64,000 nucleotides of DNA from Marivivens sp. (GCA_024642115.1 JAHEBU010000010.1:62001-126000); one strand, 5' to 3'. Shown: positions 26,269 through 36,687, counted from the first letter of the stretch. Program-made: numbers and translations. Notes: generated by a model from the sequence alone, not told the origin.

Positions 26269-26641
26269 CATAGGGCAGGCTGCCCGGGTCCGCGCCCACA
26301 TAGTCCGGTTCGGGCAGGATGCGCAGACGTTTCACTCTGATCCGTTCCTGACCGGAATAGAGCGCCTTGGCGACGCGGTGCATTCCGTCCATCAGCCGCC
26401 CCTGAGGGCATAGCAGAATGGGATAGCTAAGGTCAGCCGCGTCCATCAGCCGGATATGATCCACGATTGCGGCAACGGTGGGCATCTCGCCATAGGCGAA
26501 CCACCAAGGTTCGTTGATTTCACCGATGGCGGTCAATGCAACGACTTCGACCGGAAGATCGTGCGCAAGTTCAATCAGCCTGTGAACATCCCAAGCCAGA
26601 AGTCCCTGCGGCGACGGCCGGAAATGATACTGCCGCCGCAT
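26261..26641 (-). CDS. Hypothetical protein with ParB/sulfiredoxin-like pattern
   Basis: A 126-residue protein. The C-terminal half (YPILLCPQGRLMDGMHRVAKALYSGQERIRVKRL) resembles the ParB N-terminal or sulfiredoxin-like core, where a D-G-x-H-R motif binds nucleotide. Without a helix-turn-helix domain it is not a partition protein. The function is unknown. It follows ftsK on the same strand after 15 bases and overlaps the exported protein gene downstream. Confidence 0.65.
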   Translation of the reverse strand: MRRQYHFRPSPQGLLAWDVHRLIELAHDLPVEVVALTAIGEINEPWWFAYGEMPTVAAIVDHIRLMDAADLSYPILLCPQGRLMDGMHRVAKALYSGQERIRVKRLRILPEPDYVGADPGSLPYDD

Positions 26642-26656
26642 CGCAGGTCCTCTCGA

Positions 26657-29600
26657 TCAATGGACCTCTGGCACCAGAATTTCGCGTTTGCCCACATGAT
26701 TTGCGGGGGTTACGACGCCCTGATCTTCCATCTGTTCGACCAGACGCGCAGCCTTGTTATAGCCGATGGCCAGCTTGCGCTGGATATAACTGGTAGAACA
26801 TTTCCGGTCCTTGGCGACGATCTGCACCGCCATGTCATAGAGCGCATTTTCGGCATCATCGCCCGACCCCAGCCCCAACACCGCGTCGATGCTGGATTCG
26901 GTATCCTCGTCCGGGCCGTCAACCACGCCGGACATATATTCGGGCGGACCGAACCCTTTGAGGAAGTTGACGATTTCCTCGACCTCTTCGTCCGAACAGA
27001 AGGGGCCGTGGATGCGGGTGATCTTGGCCCCACCCGCCATATACAGCATATCGCCCATGCCCAGCAGTTGTTCGGCACCCTGTTCGCCAAGGATCGTGCG
27101 GCTGTCGATTTTCGACGTCACCTGAAACGAAATCCGGGTGGGGAAGTTGGCCTTGATCGTGCCGGTGATGACGTCCACGGACGGACGCTGGGTCGCCATG
27201 ATCAGGTGGATACCGGACGCGCGGGCCATTTGCGCCAGACGCTGGATGCACGCCTCGATCTCTTTGCCGGCGACCATCATCAGGTCGGCCATCTCGTCGA
27301 CGATGACGACGATATAGGGCAGGATTTCGGGCTTGAATTCATCCACCTCGAAAATCGGCTCGCCCGTGTCGTCGTCGAACCCGGTCTGGATGGTGCGGCT
27401 GAACATCTCTTCGTTGGCAAGCGCGTCGCGGACGCGGCTGTTGTAGCCTTCGATGTTGCGCACGCCCATCTTGGACATCTTGCGATAGCGTTCCTCCATC
27501 TCGCCCACGACCCATTTCAGGGCGACGACCGCCTTTTTCGGGTCGGTCACGACGGGGGACAGCAGGTGCGGGATGCCGTCATAGACGGAAAGTTCCAGCA
27601 TCTTGGGGTCGATCATGATCATCCGGCATTCTTCCGGCGTCAGTTTATAAAGCAGCGACAGGATCATCGTGTTGATCGCCACCGATTTGCCCGATCCGGT
27701 CGTCCCCGCGATCAGCAGGTGGGGCATCTTGGCCAGGTTGGCGATGATCGGGTCGCCGCCGATATCCTTGCCCAGCGCGAGCGGCAGCCGCATCTGGCTG
27801 TCGCCAAAGTCGCGGGCTGACAGGATTTCCCGCAGCACGACCTTTTCGCGGTTGGCGTTAGGCAGTTCGATTCCGATCACGCTGCGCCCCGGCACGGTGG
27901 ACACGCGGGCAGACAGGGCGGACATGGACCGGGCGATGTCATCAGACAGGCCGATGACGCGCGACGCCTTCAGGCCCGGGGCCGGTTCCAGTTCGTACAT
28001 GGTCACGACCGGGCCGGGGCGAACGCTGACGATTTCCCCTTTGACGCCATAGTCGTCAAGCACGGATTCAAGCATCCGGGCGTTTTCCTCAAGCGCGTCG
28101 TCGGACAGGTGATGCCGTGTGATTTCGGCGGGGTTGGTCAGCAGGTTCAGCGGCGGGTGTTCGTAGGCGGGATGCCGTTCATCGAATTTGAGCTTAGGCT
28201 GCGCCTCGGCCTGAGCCTGCCGCGAGGGCACCAGCGGTTTCTTGGGCACATGCTGCACAACCTTGCGCGGTTCGGCCACCGGGATCGCGCCCATCGGAAT
28301 GGCGACATCGTCCTCGGCGTCAAACAGCGGTTCAGCGACCAGAGGCTGCGCGGGCATGACGGGCATCCGGTTCAGCACCGGGCGCAGGGGGGCGGGGGCG
28401 CCGATCTCTTCGTCGATCAGGTCCTCGTCGTCCTGCCACATGGGCGTTTCCGGCACCGCCACGGGGGCGGGCGACAGCACCAGCGGACGCGGCCCCTTGC
28501 CCGCCGTCAGGCTGGGTTCGATCCGAAGTCCGGTCGCCGTGCGCGTGACCGGCGGCACGGGGGCTGCTGGCATCGCGGTGCGGCTGCGGATCACATCGCT
28601 GATCTTGTCCTTGATCCGGTCGCCGCTGGTGGCCACCACTATCGCGGCGGTGACCGGCGGTTCGACCAGTTCGTGCTGCGGCATCGGGCGCGGTTCCGTC
28701 CGCTTGAGCAGGCCAGACAGAAAGCCGCCCTGCTGGACAGGGGCGGGCGTGGCACGGGCCGGGGCCGCCAGGGGCGCAGGCGCACGAGGAGCGGCAAGCG
28801 GGGCTGCACCGGGCATCTTGGGCGCGCTGCGCATCGGTGGCATGGTCCGGTCGCCCGTCTGCGCCGCGGCAGGCCGTCCGGTCGGCATCGCGGGGTTGGC
28901 CCGCACGATGGCGGCCACCTTTTGCGCCTGTGTGGGTTCGGGGACCGCACGGGCGGCGGCCAGTTCGGCCTCGATCAGCGCGCGATCGGCGCGCGACTGT
29001 TCGCGGCGGGCCTGCAACGTCTGATGCGCTCCCTGCGCGGCCTTGAGCGACACCTGCGCCCCCTGCCCCGCCAGCCGCAGCGCCATGTCATACAGCATGA
29101 TCGTGCCGACCATGACGAACCGCCCAGCCAGCGCCAGTTCGGGCCGGGTAAAGCCCAGAACAAACGACCCAAGCGCCAGCATTGCCAAACCGGCCAGCAG
29201 CGACAGGATCTTGACACCGACGGCGGCGGTAAAGGGCAGCATTGACAGGCAGATGCCTAGCACGGTGTCGCCGAACAAGCCGCCGAGGCCAAAGCTCTGG
29301 CTCCAGTCGGCACCGGGGGTCAGGGTGGCGCCATAGACAGCGGTCAGCGCCACGGCGATAGGGGCAAAGATCACCCGACCCATCGCCCGATCTTCGCCTT
29401 TGTGCAGGGTCAAGCGGCCGCCCCAGACGATCAGTGTCAGTGGAATGGCCCAGGCCCCAAAGCCCACAATCATCATAAGCGGGGCCGCGATCGACGCCCC
29501 GAACCGGCCCAGCCAGTTCTGAACCGGTGCGTCGGTGGACAGCATGAAATTGGGGTCGGTCGGGCTGTAGGACGCGATTATCATGGCTGCCAGGACACCC

Positions 29601-29707
29601 ACGACCACCAGCCCCATCCCCAGCAATTCCTTGCCACGCCGTTCAATCGCCGCCTGCATGTTGCTGTCGAGCAAAGGATCGCGCTGCCGTGTCTGATATG
29701 ATGCCAT
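26657..29707 (-). CDS. ftsK: DNA translocase FtsK
   Basis: A 1016-residue septum-anchored DNA pump that resolves chromosome dimers and clears DNA at division. The N-terminal part (about 30-190) holds four or five membrane segments. A long Ala/Pro-rich linker (about 210-540) follows, then the RecA-like motor with Walker A GTTGSGKS near residue 667 and Walker B IVDEMADL near residue 802. The C-terminal gamma winged helix (about 945-1016) reads chromosome-orientation signals. The gene lies 12 bases downstream of the aminotransferase gene. Confidence 0.96.
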   Translation of the reverse strand: MASYQTRQRDPLLDSNMQAAIERRGKELLGMGLVVVGVLAAMIIASYSPTDPNFMLSTDAPVQNWLGRFGASIAAPLMMIVGFGAWAIPLTLIVWGGRLTLHKGEDRAMGRVIFAPIAVALTAVYGATLTPGADWSQSFGLGGLFGDTVLGICLSMLPFTAAVGVKILSLLAGLAMLALGSFVLGFTRPELALAGRFVMVGTIMLYDMALRLAGQGAQVSLKAAQGAHQTLQARREQSRADRALIEAELAAARAVPEPTQAQKVAAIVRANPAMPTGRPAAAQTGDRTMPPMRSAPKMPGAAPLAAPRAPAPLAAPARATPAPVQQGGFLSGLLKRTEPRPMPQHELVEPPVTAAIVVATSGDRIKDKISDVIRSRTAMPAAPVPPVTRTATGLRIEPSLTAGKGPRPLVLSPAPVAVPETPMWQDDEDLIDEEIGAPAPLRPVLNRMPVMPAQPLVAEPLFDAEDDVAIPMGAIPVAEPRKVVQHVPKKPLVPSRQAQAEAQPKLKFDERHPAYEHPPLNLLTNPAEITRHHLSDDALEENARMLESVLDDYGVKGEIVSVRPGPVVTMYELEPAPGLKASRVIGLSDDIARSMSALSARVSTVPGRSVIGIELPNANREKVVLREILSARDFGDSQMRLPLALGKDIGGDPIIANLAKMPHLLIAGTTGSGKSVAINTMILSLLYKLTPEECRMIMIDPKMLELSVYDGIPHLLSPVVTDPKKAVVALKWVVGEMEERYRKMSKMGVRNIEGYNSRVRDALANEEMFSRTIQTGFDDDTGEPIFEVDEFKPEILPYIVVIVDEMADLMMVAGKEIEACIQRLAQMARASGIHLIMATQRPSVDVITGTIKANFPTRISFQVTSKIDSRTILGEQGAEQLLGMGDMLYMAGGAKITRIHGPFCSDEEVEEIVNFLKGFGPPEYMSGVVDGPDEDTESSIDAVLGLGSGDDAENALYDMAVQIVAKDRKCSTSYIQRKLAIGYNKAARLVEQMEDQGVVTPANHVGKREILVPEVH

Positions 29708-29719
29708 GTCTGGGGTCCC

Positions 29720-30898
29720 CTAATCGTACAGGCAGTCGCGGATCAACGTCAGCCCGCGCTGCATTTCTTGTGTTGGGGCCACCATGGCGACCCTGATGTA
29801 ACCGTGCCCGGGGTTCACCCCGTCCACGTCGCGGCTCAGATAGGCGCCGGGCAGAACCCGCACCCCTGTCTGTTGCCAAAGCTTGAGCGTCGCAGCCTCG
29901 CCATCCTCGACGGGCAGCCACAGGAAAAACCCGGCAGGCGGTGGCTGATAGCCTGGCACACCCGACAGAACCTGATCGGCGACGCGGTATTTCTGCTGAT
30001 AAAGGCCGCGGTTTTCGGCCACATGCGATTCGTCCGACCAGACCTTTTCGGCCACCCGTTGCAACGGCAGGGGCAAAGGCGCGCCAGCATAGTTGCGCAA
30101 CTGGCGGATCGCCGCGATGGATTTCGGCCCGCCCGCACAGAACCCCGACCGCAGCCCCGGCAGGTTCGACCGTTTGGACAGCGAATGAAAGATGACGACC
30201 CGCTCCGGGTCCGCGCCCATTTCGGCGGCGACCTGCAAGGCCCCCACCGGGGCCTGATCGCGCCAGATCTCGGAATAGCATTCATCCGCGAAAATCTGGA
30301 AATCGTATTGCTCGGCCAACGCAATCAGATCGCGCCAGTAGTCAAAGCTGGCCACGGCCCCCTGCGGGTTGGCGGGCGAACACAAATAGGCGATGGCGGT
30401 CCGGTTCAGGATATCAGCGGGCAGGCTGGCATAGTCGGGCAGATGCCCGGTCTCTGCCGTAGCCGGCACGCAAACAGGCTCGGCCCCGACCGACAGGGCG
30501 GCCACCAGATAGACCTGATAGAACGGGTTCGGGGTCAGGACGACCGGCCTTTGCCCCGCCTTTGTTTCAGGGCAGAGCGCCATCGCTGCGTTATACAGCC
30601 CTTCGCGCGTGCCGTTCAGGGCCATGATCTGGCTGGGTTGGACGCCTACGCCATAGCGCAGGTGAATCCACCCGGCGATGGCCGACAAAAGTTCGGGCGT
30701 GCCTTCGTTCGGGGGGTATTTGCCAAAGCCCGCGACGTTGGCAGCCAATACACCGCCCACCCAGTCAGGAAAGGCATGCTGCGGTTCACCGATGGACATC
30801 GCGATGGGATCGCCACCCGGTTTATGGGCGTCGAGCAGCGTCCGCAGACGCGGAAACGCATAGTCCGGTAGGTTCGAAAACCGCTCGGGGGTCACCAT
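29720..30898 (-). CDS. PLP-dependent aminotransferase (DapC-like, class I/II)
   Basis: A 392-residue fold-type I aminotransferase. The PLP lysine is Lys242 in HSLSKRSNLPGLRSG, preceded by FADECYSEIW and followed by the arginine in GYIRVAMV. It is closest in style to N-succinyldiaminopimelate aminotransferases (lysine/peptidoglycan precursor pathway), but related enzymes act on other amino acids. It begins with ATG 30898 and precedes ftsK in the same orientation. Confidence 0.88.
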   Translation of the reverse strand: MVTPERFSNLPDYAFPRLRTLLDAHKPGGDPIAMSIGEPQHAFPDWVGGVLAANVAGFGKYPPNEGTPELLSAIAGWIHLRYGVGVQPSQIMALNGTREGLYNAAMALCPETKAGQRPVVLTPNPFYQVYLVAALSVGAEPVCVPATAETGHLPDYASLPADILNRTAIAYLCSPANPQGAVASFDYWRDLIALAEQYDFQIFADECYSEIWRDQAPVGALQVAAEMGADPERVVIFHSLSKRSNLPGLRSGFCAGGPKSIAAIRQLRNYAGAPLPLPLQRVAEKVWSDESHVAENRGLYQQKYRVADQVLSGVPGYQPPPAGFFLWLPVEDGEAATLKLWQQTGVRVLPGAYLSRDVDGVNPGHGYIRVAMVAPTQEMQRGLTLIRDCLYD

Positions 30899-31017
30899 AT
30901 CTGCCTCAATACGCGGGATCGTTCACGTCCCGCTTTGGTCCACGCTAACGCCCTTTGCCCTGCCCTGTCCAGAAAAACGGAACGAATCAGGGGGGTTGCG
31001 GGGGCCTATTGTGGCAT

Positions 31018-32346
31018 TTAGGCCAAGGCTTGCGCAGCCGCCGCCGCAAGCCGCAGCAGACGGGCATCCGCCCCCGGTGCCCCGTTGAACAGGATACCGC
31101 AGGACGGAGTGCCCGTGGGCAGCGTCACACCACACAGGCCCATCAGGTTGCCGATGCGCGTATTGCGCAGGGCCAGCAGGTTTTCCGTCTTGTAATAGGC
31201 CGCATCGGTGATGAGTTGATCCACATTCGGCGGCAGAATCGGCGAGGATGGCCAGATCACCGCGTCATAGCCCGCCGTTTGCGCCAGATATGCTGCCCTG
31301 ATGTGGCGCAGTTCGGCCCAGGCCGACAGGTAATCAGCCGCGCTGATGGTCGCCCCGAATTCGATTCGTTCGCGGATCTGAAAGAACATCTTTTCAGGGG
31401 CAGCCAAAATGCGGTCGCGCCAATAGGCCCAGGCATCGGCGGTCACCAGCACTGCCGACAGGTCCAGCACGCGGATCATGGCGGCAAAGGGTCGGTGTTC
31501 GACGGTGGCCCCGGCGGCCTTGAGCCGGGCAACGGCCTGATCGAATCCCGCCTGCGGTTCGGCCCGCACGCCTTCCATCGCGACGGTGTCCATCACCATC
31601 AGGCGCGCGCGGGTCAGGTCGGCACCGCCCAGATCGGGCGCGTTTTTCCCCTCCAGCGCGCCGAACAACAGCGCCGCATCCTCGACCGACCGGCAGAGAG
31701 GGCCGACCGTGTCAAACGTCGCGGCAAGTGCGACGACCCCGTCCAAAGGTAGGCGGTCATGGGTGGGTTTGAACCCGATCAGATCGTTCCATGCCGCAGG
31801 CAGACGCACCGATCCGCCGGTGTCCGACCCGATTCCCGCCGCTGCCAAACCAAAGGCGACCGAGGCCGCTGCCCCAGACGACGACCCCCCCGGCACAGCG
31901 TCGGGATCGTTGACGTTGGGCGGGGTGGCTGTGACCGGGTTATAGCCCAGCCCGGAAAACGCGATTTCTGTCATGTGCGTCTTGCCCAGACAGACCAGGC
32001 CCATCGCCGTTGCGTTGCGCAACACGGTGGCGTCGCGGTCCGGCACCCGGCCCGCCATCAAGGCGGTTCCCGCCTCGGTGCCGATCCCGGCGGTGTCGTA
32101 GTTGTCTTTCCAGCTGATCGGCACCCCGTCTAGCAGGCTACGCCGCTGGCCCGATTTGGCGCGGGCGGCCGCAGCGGTCGCCTCGGCCAGCGCCCGGTCG
32201 GCAGTGACGCGGGCGTAGATGCGGTCGCGCATGGGATGGGCCGCGATGGCGTCCAGATAGGCCTGCGTCAGGGCCACTGGGTCGATCTGACCCGCGCCAA
32301 TGCCCCGCCCCAGATCCGCCGCTGTCGCCCAAAGCCAATCCTGCAT
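31018..32346 (-). CDS. Amidase signature family protein
   Basis: A 442-residue amidase with the Ser-cisSer-Lys triad: Lys in GVPISWKDNYD, the glycine/serine loop PGGSSSGAAASVA, and the nucleophile serine in SDTGGSVRLPAA. It resembles GatA-like enzymes but is a free-standing amidase of unknown substrate. ATG 32346 is chosen over one 12 bases upstream because GGAGG lies seven bases before it. It is divergent from the UbiH-type hydroxylase gene. Confidence 0.88.
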   Translation of the reverse strand: MQDWLWATAADLGRGIGAGQIDPVALTQAYLDAIAAHPMRDRIYARVTADRALAEATAAAARAKSGQRRSLLDGVPISWKDNYDTAGIGTEAGTALMAGRVPDRDATVLRNATAMGLVCLGKTHMTEIAFSGLGYNPVTATPPNVNDPDAVPGGSSSGAAASVAFGLAAAGIGSDTGGSVRLPAAWNDLIGFKPTHDRLPLDGVVALAATFDTVGPLCRSVEDAALLFGALEGKNAPDLGGADLTRARLMVMDTVAMEGVRAEPQAGFDQAVARLKAAGATVEHRPFAAMIRVLDLSAVLVTADAWAYWRDRILAAPEKMFFQIRERIEFGATISAADYLSAWAELRHIRAAYLAQTAGYDAVIWPSSPILPPNVDQLITDAAYYKTENLLALRNTRIGNLMGLCGVTLPTGTPSCGILFNGAPGADARLLRLAAAAAQALA

Positions 32347-32426
32347 CGCATCCTCCATGATTTTGCCGGACGGTAGCGGCCAAGCGGCGCATGGACAATC
32401 CCGCGCGGGCGACCATATTGCCAGTC

Positions 32427-33641
32427 ATGGTCAGAGACTACGACATCGCAATCACGGGCGGCGGGCTGAATGGTCCGGCGCTGTCCATTGCATTGGCGCA
32501 GGCCGGGTTCCGGGTGGCCGTGATCGACAGTCTGCCCGTGGACACCCGCGCCGATCCGGGGTTCGACGGGCGGTCCTATGCCCTCGCACTTGGCTCGCAA
32601 CGGTTGCTGCGGGCCATCAGTGTCTGGGACGCTGTGGCGGACCACGCCCAGCCGATGCTGGAAATCAAGGTGACCGACGGCAGGGCCGGACAGGGACCCA
32701 GCCCCTGGATGATGCATTTCGACCATGCCGAGATCGAAGAAGGCCCGATGGGATATATGGTCGAGGATCGGCACCTGCGCCGCGCCTTTCTGACGGCGAT
32801 TGCGGCGGACGACCGGATCACCCATATGGCCGGGGAAACCGTGGTGGACCAGACGGTCACGCCGGGCGGCATCGCCGTCGGCCTTGCCTCTGGTCAGGAG
32901 GTACAGGCGGCGTTGCTGGTGGGCGCCGACGGGCGGTCGAGCGGGACTGCCACGCGCGCAGGCATCCGGCGCACCGGCTGGGGCTATGGCCAGACTGCAA
33001 TCGTCTGTGCGGTCGAACACGACTTGCCGCACCGGGGCATCGCCCACCAGTTTTTCATGCCGCACGGACCGCTGGCGATCCTGCCACTAACCGGCAACCG
33101 GTCCAGCATCGTGTGGAGCGAGAGCGACGCCGAGGCGACCCGTATCCTGGCGCTGGACGACGACGGGTTCCTTGACGCGCTGCGCCCTGCCTTTGGCAGT
33201 TTTCTGGGCGATATCCGGCTGGCCGGCGTGCGGTTCAGCTATCCGCTGGGGCTGTCGCTGGCGCAGTCGTTCATCGCGCCCAGGGTCGCTTTGGTAGGGG
33301 ATGCCGCGCATGGCATCCATCCCATCGCCGGACAGGGGCTGAATTCCGGGCTGCGCGACGTGGCGGCCTTGGCCGAGGTGCTGACTGCCGCCCGGCAGCG
33401 GGGCGAGGATATCGGAAACTCGCAGACGCTGACACGGTATCAGGCGTGGCGACGGTTCGATACAACGACGCTGGCCATCGCAACCGACACGTTCAACCGC
33501 ATGTTTTCCAACGACAACCCGATCCTGCGGGCCGCCCGTGACATAGGCATGGGGGCGATCAACGCGATGCCCGGGCTACGGCGCGGCTTCATCCGTCAGG
33601 CTGCCGGCCTGACTGGCGACCTGCCTGCCCTGATGCGCTAG
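32427..33641 (+). CDS. UbiH/UbiF-family FAD-dependent hydroxylase
   Basis: A 404-residue flavin monooxygenase of ubiquinone ring hydroxylation. It shows the FAD-binding YDIAITGGGLNGPALSIALAQAG, the middle GADGRSSGTA and the second FAD motif VALVGDAAHGIHPIAGQGLNSGLRD. It would hydroxylate a polyprenyl-phenol intermediate at the inner membrane; which ring position is not clear. ATG 32427 is selected by alignment to the family start; an ATG at 32391 is the alternative. Its 3' end overlaps a small convergent gene by 66 bases. Confidence 0.88.
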   Translation: MVRDYDIAITGGGLNGPALSIALAQAGFRVAVIDSLPVDTRADPGFDGRSYALALGSQRLLRAISVWDAVADHAQPMLEIKVTDGRAGQGPSPWMMHFDHAEIEEGPMGYMVEDRHLRRAFLTAIAADDRITHMAGETVVDQTVTPGGIAVGLASGQEVQAALLVGADGRSSGTATRAGIRRTGWGYGQTAIVCAVEHDLPHRGIAHQFFMPHGPLAILPLTGNRSSIVWSESDAEATRILALDDDGFLDALRPAFGSFLGDIRLAGVRFSYPLGLSLAQSFIAPRVALVGDAAHGIHPIAGQGLNSGLRDVAALAEVLTAARQRGEDIGNSQTLTRYQAWRRFDTTTLAIATDTFNRMFSNDNPILRAARDIGMGAINAMPGLRRGFIRQAAGLTGDLPALMR

Positions 33642-33905
33642 GTCTGCACCGGCCAGCGCCCGCACGGTGACTAGGCGGGTCGGCACCTCGCTCCACATCC
33701 TTGGGTCGTTCAGGATACCGGGCGGCAGCTGATCCTGTGCAAAGACACGGCGGCGGGTTGTGCGCACTTCGGCCTGATGAAACAGACCGGCAAGTCCGTG
33801 ATCACCGCGCAAGAACCCGGTAATCAGTTCGTGTTCGCGGGCCTGAAGCCGCAATAATTGCGCCCTGACCTCGGCCAACTCATCCACGGGATGCAAAGAA
33901 CTCAT
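33576..33905 (-). CDS. Small helical protein, unknown function
   Basis: A 109-residue protein not recognised as any family. The front part (HPVDELAEVRAQLLRLQAREHELITGFL) is a strong amphipathic helix or coiled coil, followed by an Arg-rich stretch (VRTTRRRVFA) and LPPGILNDPRMW. ATG 33905 has GAGGCAG upstream. The last 22 residues are encoded within the 3' end of the ubiH-like gene on the other strand, so the C-terminus may be non-conserved. Confidence 0.6.
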   Translation of the reverse strand: MSSLHPVDELAEVRAQLLRLQAREHELITGFLRGDHGLAGLFHQAEVRTTRRRVFAQDQLPPGILNDPRMWSEVPTRLVTVRALAGADLAHQGRQVASQAGSLTDEAAP

Positions 33906-33972
33906 GTCTGCCTCGTTAACGATTTTTCCACCCAACATCATAACGTTAGGTTAAAATGACGTTAACGTCAAA

Positions 33973-34164
33973 CTAGCGTTTGGCGGCGTCCAGCGTCCGG
34001 GCCTCATCCACCAGCATCACCGGGATACCGCCCCGGATCGGAAAGGCAAGGCCAGCCGTCCGCGACACCAGTTCCTGCCGTTCGGCATCATAGGACAGGG
34101 TGTCATGGGTCTGCGGACAAACCAGCGCCTCGAGCATCTTGGGGTCAAAGAGTGTGTCGGTCAC
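33973..34164 (-). CDS. Trm112/YcaR family protein
   Basis: A 63-residue protein of the Trm112/UPF0434 family. [18 protein letters not shown] and [18 protein letters not shown] are the family core; only one of the usual cysteine pairs is kept (VCPQ), so zinc binding may be lost. Trm112 proteins activate methyltransferases in eukaryotes and archaea; bacterial roles are not settled. It starts with GTG and overlaps the Lon-domain gene by four bases (GTGA). Confidence 0.88.
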   Translation of the reverse strand: MTDTLFDPKMLEALVCPQTHDTLSYDAERQELVSRTAGLAFPIRGGIPVMLVDEARTLDAAKR

Positions 34165-34796
34165 TGCATCACCTCGTCGCTGTCGCCGCCGTGCAGGGCG
34201 AATTCGATCAGGGTAATCAGTGTCTCGCGTCGGGTATCGAGCGAGGGAGCCTCAAGCAGGGCCTGCTTGTCCTCGGGCTCGAACGGGCAGAGCATGGACA
34301 GGGAATTGATAAGCAGTTCATCGTCTGCCTCGCGCAGGCTGTCCCAGTCGGTGGACAGGCCCCGGCTTTCGAAAAAGCGGCCCAGCACCCTCAGAAGTTT
34401 CACCCGGTCACAGCCTGGATCCTTTTCAGACGGACCAAGGTCGCGGTCGAACCCCTGCCAGTTAACCTTGCACCGACGATAAGGGGTGAAGCCCTGCACC
34501 TCTTCGATCACCCGAAACCGGGATATGCCGGACAGGGTAATCATGTAGCGGCCATCTTCGGTTTCCGAAAAGGCGGTCAGGCGTCCGGCACAGCCGATCT
34601 GGTGCAAGCCACCGTCGCGGCCCTGATAGGGCTGGATCATGCCGATCAGGCGGGTCGAGGTTTTCATCGCGTCCTCGAGCATCGCCAGATACCTCGGTTC
34701 AAAGATATGCAGCGGCAGCCGGGCGCGCGGCAACAGCAACGCGCCCGGCAACGGGAAGACAGGGATCGTGTCGGGCAGGTCGGATGCTGAAATCAT
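34161..34796 (-). CDS. LON peptidase substrate-binding domain protein
   Basis: A 211-residue protein that is a free-standing Lon N-terminal domain: [26 protein letters not shown], then [29 protein letters not shown]. It has no ATPase or protease domain, so it probably binds proteins or peptides as an adaptor. The order thioredoxin/TPR - Lon domain - Trm112 is conserved in Alphaproteobacteria and points to protein quality control. The stop is coupled to the Trm112 start. Confidence 0.9.
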   Translation of the reverse strand: MISASDLPDTIPVFPLPGALLLPRARLPLHIFEPRYLAMLEDAMKTSTRLIGMIQPYQGRDGGLHQIGCAGRLTAFSETEDGRYMITLSGISRFRVIEEVQGFTPYRRCKVNWQGFDRDLGPSEKDPGCDRVKLLRVLGRFFESRGLSTDWDSLREADDELLINSLSMLCPFEPEDKQALLEAPSLDTRRETLITLIEFALHGGDSDEVMQ

Positions 34797-34823
34797 GTCA
34801 GGGGACCTAGGACAGAAATCTCA

Positions 34824-35729
34824 TCAGGCAAATATCAAGGACGACAGCTTGCGGCGGCCATTCAGGGCGATGGGGTCGGTGGGTTTGAGGGCGTCAAAAA
34901 TCTGAAACAGTTGGATCTTGGCAGCACCGTCGTTCCAGTCCCGGTCGCGGCGGAACAGGTCGAGCAGTTCGGTCACAGCCTCTTCGACCTTGCCCGAGGC
35001 GAACAGGGCAGTGGCCAGATCAAGCCGCGCCTGATTGTCTGTCGGATCAGCGGCGACGGCCGCGCGCAGGGCATCGACCGGCCCGGCCTTGGCCGCCTGA
35101 CGGTCAAGGGCGATCTGCGCGCGGACGGCCTCGATCTCGGCACTTGCGGAAATGGCGGCCGGGGCGCCGTTCAAGACCGCCTCGGCCTGACCATCATCGT
35201 CCAACGCGAGATAGGACCGGGCAAGGCCCGCATAGGCGCGGGCGTTTTCGGGCTCTTCCTGTAGGATGGCGGCAAAGGTTTCGGCAGCATCGGCGGCGGC
35301 CCCTTCGGCAAGCATCGCCTCGGCCGCCTCAAGCGCCTCGGTCAGGCCGTCATCTGCCCCGGCAAGGGCTGCAACCTTGGTCACAAAGGCATCGACCTGA
35401 CTGGCGGGCAATGCCCCCTGAAATCCGTCGACAGGCTGACCCTGCCAGAAGGCATAGACGGTGGGAATGGACTGAACGCGCAACTGGCCTGCGTAGACCT
35501 GATTGGCGTCCACGTCGATCTTGACCAGCTTGACCTTTCCCTTGGCCTTGGTCACCGCCGCCTCGATCGCCGGGCCAAGTGTCTTGCATGGGCCACACCA
35601 GGTGGCCCAGAAATCGACAATGACGGGAACGGTTTTCGACTGTTCGATGACGTCGGCCATAAAGCCGGCATCGGTCCCGTCATTGATATGGCTGGCCTCT
35701 GCGGCCGGTTTGGTGCCGAACTCGAGCAT
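34824..35729 (-). CDS. Thioredoxin-TPR protein (CnoX/YbbN-like)
   Basis: A 301-residue protein. The thioredoxin domain (about 20-120) has the active-site Cys45 and Cys48 in WATWCGPCK. The rest is tetratricopeptide-like helices (EALEAAEAMLAEG, ARLDLATALFASGKVEEAV). E. coli CnoX keeps clients reduced and works with GroEL under oxidative stress; there the CxxC differs, so this version may also be redox active. ATG 35729 has AGGAG upstream. It is the first gene of the quality-control cluster. Confidence 0.88.
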   Translation of the reverse strand: MLEFGTKPAAEASHINDGTDAGFMADVIEQSKTVPVIVDFWATWCGPCKTLGPAIEAAVTKAKGKVKLVKIDVDANQVYAGQLRVQSIPTVYAFWQGQPVDGFQGALPASQVDAFVTKVAALAGADDGLTEALEAAEAMLAEGAAADAAETFAAILQEEPENARAYAGLARSYLALDDDGQAEAVLNGAPAAISASAEIEAVRAQIALDRQAAKAGPVDALRAAVAADPTDNQARLDLATALFASGKVEEAVTELLDLFRRDRDWNDGAAKIQLFQIFDALKPTDPIALNGRRKLSSLIFA

Positions 35730-35875
35730 CCGCGCTCTCCTTGGGTAAATCCGATCGGCCTTATATGTGCGCCCCGCAGGCCAAGGCCAAGGGGCAAAGC
35801 GCGGGGACATGGCCTTTACCCGATGCTGGCGCGGGCCTAGCGTGTCCGCATTGATCCAGCGCAAAGGAACCGATC

Positions 35876-36514
35876 ATGACCCGCACCCTGCTGACCTTTG
35901 GCGACAGCAACACCCACGGCACACCACCGATCGTGACGCGCGGGGTCTATGCGCGGTTCGGGCGCGGGGTCCGGTGGCCAACGGTGGCACATGCCCAGCT
36001 GGGTGCCGAATGGGATCTGGTCGAGGAAGGCCTGCCCGGACGCACCGCCCAGTTCACCGATCCTGTCATGGGCCCCTACATGAACGGAGAACAGGGGCTG
36101 CGGATCGCATTGGAAAGCCACGGTCCGATTGACGTGTTGACGATCATGCTGGGGACCAATGACACAAAGACAATGTTCGGGGCAACGCCAGAGGCGATCA
36201 CCGGTGGCATCGCAGCCCTGATGGCCATCGCATTTTCGGAAGAGGTGCAGACGCGGCACAGCGGGTTCAAGGTGCTGCTGATCTGCCCGCCGCCTGTGCT
36301 GGAACAGGGGCCGATTGCGCGGGAGTTCTTTGGCGGGCGGGCCAAGTCAATGGCGCTGCCCCCGCTATATGCGGATCTGGCCCATGTCTGGGGGGCGGGG
36401 TTCGTCGATGCGGGACAGCACATCGGGGTCAGCCCGGTGGACGGGGTGCATTACGACGAGGCGGCACATGCGACCTTGGGTGCCGCTGCTGCCAAGGCGA
36501 TTGCCGCACTTTGA
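35876..36514 (+). CDS. SGNH/GDSL hydrolase
   Basis: A 212-residue esterase-like enzyme. The four SGNH blocks are visible: FGDSNTHG with Ser11, EEGLPGRT, IMLGTNDTK and the C-terminal Asp/His in SPVDGVHYD. The layout resembles arylesterase/TesA-like acylhydrolases of the cytoplasm; no signal peptide is present. It is transcribed alone and followed by the 156-bp palindromic element. Confidence 0.88.
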   Translation: MTRTLLTFGDSNTHGTPPIVTRGVYARFGRGVRWPTVAHAQLGAEWDLVEEGLPGRTAQFTDPVMGPYMNGEQGLRIALESHGPIDVLTIMLGTNDTKTMFGATPEAITGGIAALMAIAFSEEVQTRHSGFKVLLICPPPVLEQGPIAREFFGGRAKSMALPPLYADLAHVWGAGFVDAGQHIGVSPVDGVHYDEAAHATLGAAAAKAIAAL

Positions 36515-36524
36515 CCGGGGGTGG

Positions 36525-36680
36525 GGTGGGTTGAAACCCACCCTACAGGTCGCGCCTGGCTTCTTTGGTCTTAAAAAACTCCCGCCGGAGGCTCCCAGCA
36601 TGACGACCGGGAGCCTCCGGCGGCGGTTTTTGGGGCTGTAAGACGCCGGATGCCCCTGCGTCAGCGGGTTGAAACCCACC
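36525..36680. repeat. Composite palindromic element, copy 1 (partly degraded)
   Basis: It starts with GGTGGGTTGAAACCCACC (36525-36542) and ends with GGGTTGAAACCCACC (36666-36680). The inner stem pairs 36577-36596 with 36609-36623, and runs of A on one side and T on the other flank it. It has the same plan as 41141-41293 but the right half has decayed. It lies between convergent genes and could stop transcription from both sides. Confidence 0.8.
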
Positions 36681-36687
36681 GCCCCCC

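Noticed and set aside
29768-30871. A long plus-strand open frame opposite the aminotransferase gene
   Set aside because: Same reason: the sense strand encodes a clear PLP enzyme and the antisense product has no domain pattern.
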